Program-made: the position numbers and the translations under genes | Notes under the pieces: generated by a model | Told to the model about the DNA's origin: nothing | What the model saw: only the letters and a program-made list of their open reading frames with translations | Databases searched by the model: none | Assembly: GCA_900549655.1 (NCBI GenBank) | Contig: UROZ01000095.1 | Span: forward strand, 1-7,421 | DNA: 7,421 nt | Reading direction: 5' to 3' | Source: an uncultured Collinsella sp. | Lineage (GTDB): Bacteria > Actinomycetota > Coriobacteriia > Coriobacteriales > Coriobacteriaceae | Shown: piece after piece, positions 6,811-7,421 of the stretch | Position numbering within the stretch: position 1 is the first letter of the stretch | How the letters are laid out: every line of letters starts with the position of its first letter

Positions 6811-6825
6811 CTCGAAATATTCGAG
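6811..6825. promoter_or_regulatory. Palindrome, candidate operator in the divergent promoter region
   Basis: CTCGAA and TTCGAG flank a three-base ATA centre, an exact 15-base dyad. It is directly preceded by a smaller palindrome, GGTAATACC (6802-6810). The pair sits about 85-105 bases before the transporter start and about 65 bases upstream of the recJ -10, where a regulator of either gene could bind. I could not pick a convincing promoter for the transporter; the best pairing, ATGACG (6797-6802) with TATTCG (6818-6823), has only a 15-base spacer. Confidence 0.35.
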
Positions 6826-6840
6826 CGTTTCAGCCACACG

Positions 6841-6856
6841 GACGCATGCGAGCGTC
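6841..6856. repeat. Short inverted repeat before the transporter gene
   Basis: GACGC (6841-6845) and GCGTC (6852-6856) form perfect 5-bp arms around a six-base centre, about 50 bases before the transporter ATG. It could be an operator half-site pair or a weak leader hairpin. Such a short repeat can easily arise by chance in GC-rich DNA. Confidence 0.25.
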
Positions 6857-6907
6857 TAGCATATCCATTCAAAACGGATTCACGAGCAAAGGGAGTCACA
6901 AGCACAT

Positions 6908-7421
6908 ATGAAGCAATGGGTTGGACTGGGAAAGTTCCTCGCGGGGCATATGCAGGTCATCGTTCCGATTTGCGTAACGCTCGGTGTGCTCTTTCCCCAG
7001 CAGATCGGCGTACTTAAGCCCATCGTTCCCGTCCTCTTCGCCTTTATGACATTCCAAGGTGCGCTCAGCAACACCTTTCACCAGGTGGCTGAGGTGCTCC
7101 GCCGTCCCCTGCATCTGATTTTGGCGCTGCTGGTCTCGGCTGTGCTCATCCCCATCGCGGCGTATGCCATGGGCTCACTGTTCTTTGGTTCCAACCCCAA
7201 CCTTGTCTGCGGCATCGTGCTCGAATACAGTGTGCCCGTGGCGGTCACTGCCTTTATGTGGATCAGCATGTTCGGCGGCAACGGCCCGCTTGCGCTCACC
7301 ATCATCCTGACGTCCTCGGTTATCTCGCCTGTGACGATTCCTCTTACGCTCAAGCTCCTGCTGGGCGCCACCGTCTCGATCGATGTGCCGAGCATGATGC
7401 AAGACATGGCCTTTATGATCG
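6908..7421 (+). CDS. Bile acid:sodium symporter (BASS)-like membrane transporter, 3' end missing
   Basis: The first 171 codons of a very hydrophobic protein that continues past the window. It starts MKQWVGLGKF and has likely membrane segments at about 15-30, 33-49, 68-92, 98-118 and 127-150. The pattern TFQGAL near residue 50, VLRRPLHLILALLVSAVLIP at 63-82, then a GIVLEYSVPVAVTAFMW helix and ALTIILTSSVISPVTIPL resembles the repeat layout of the BASS/SBF family, which imports organic anions such as bile acids, pantoate or keto acids with sodium. The substrate is unknown. The usual PGG-type motif of the second repeat appears as YSVPVAV, so this may be a divergent branch. AAAGGGAG lies upstream, 12 bases before the ATG, a rather long spacing, but no other in-frame ATG or GTG start exists after the upstream TAG at 6857. 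It is divergent from recJ and not part of its operon. Confidence 0.7.
   Translation, partial: MKQWVGLGKFLAGHMQVIVPICVTLGVLFPQQIGVLKPIVPVLFAFMTFQGALSNTFHQVAEVLRRPLHLILALLVSAVLIPIAAYAMGSLFFGSNPNLVCGIVLEYSVPVAVTAFMWISMFGGNGPLALTIILTSSVISPVTIPLTLKLLLGATVSIDVPSMMQDMAFMI

Larger units (their letters stand above)
6684..6907. other. Divergent intergenic region
   Basis: These 224 bases separate the minus-strand recJ operon from the plus-strand transporter. They contain the recJ -10 at 6740-6745, the leader hairpin at 6704-6721, the palindromes at 6802-6825 and 6841-6856, and the transporter ribosome site at 6888-6895. I see no convincing gene; the plus-strand frame opening at 6688 runs out of phase into the transporter and lacks family features. 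Confidence 0.6.

Noticed and set aside
6688..7017. Plus-strand frame of 109 codons in the divergent region
   Set aside because: It reads out of phase through the start of the transporter gene, whose frame gives clear membrane helices. It has no family resemblance.

Overview
The window looks like chromosomal DNA from a high-GC Gram-positive bacterium. A Coriobacteriia member such as Collinsella is my best guess, from the coding style, good Shine-Dalgarno sites and the gene set, but no rRNA or other marker proves it. It is ordinary housekeeping territory with one unusual gene. I see no IS element, CRISPR array, tRNA or rRNA.

Layout: three minus-strand genes fill about 200-6631 and read leftward as one probable operon. 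First comes a very long recJ gene whose product is a RecJ single-strand exonuclease fused to a RecQ-like superfamily 2 helicase (3344-6631). Fifteen bases later comes rel, a complete bifunctional (p)ppGpp synthetase/hydrolase (968-3328). After an 84-base gap holding a perfect 11-bp hairpin comes a small glyoxalase II-like metallo-beta-lactamase hydrolase (200-883). At the far left, a strong ribosome site and an ATG at base 4 mark the start of a further minus-strand gene that runs out of the window. The order recJ, rel, MBL hydrolase, then often hisS-aspS, is a known conserved neighbourhood in Gram-positive bacteria, so hisS is a guess for the edge gene.

On the right, a divergent intergenic region (6684-6907) separates the operon from a plus-strand membrane transporter of the bile acid:sodium symporter type, cut off by the window end. 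This region holds a consensus TATAAT pointing at recJ, a small hairpin, and palindromes that could be operators for the transporter.

The points most worth following are the RecJ-helicase fusion, which joins in one polypeptide two activities that cooperate in RecFOR-type recombination, and the recJ leader. There a 21-codon reading frame with its own ribosome site overlaps the likely recJ start and runs through a small hairpin masking the recJ ribosome site, as expected for translational coupling.
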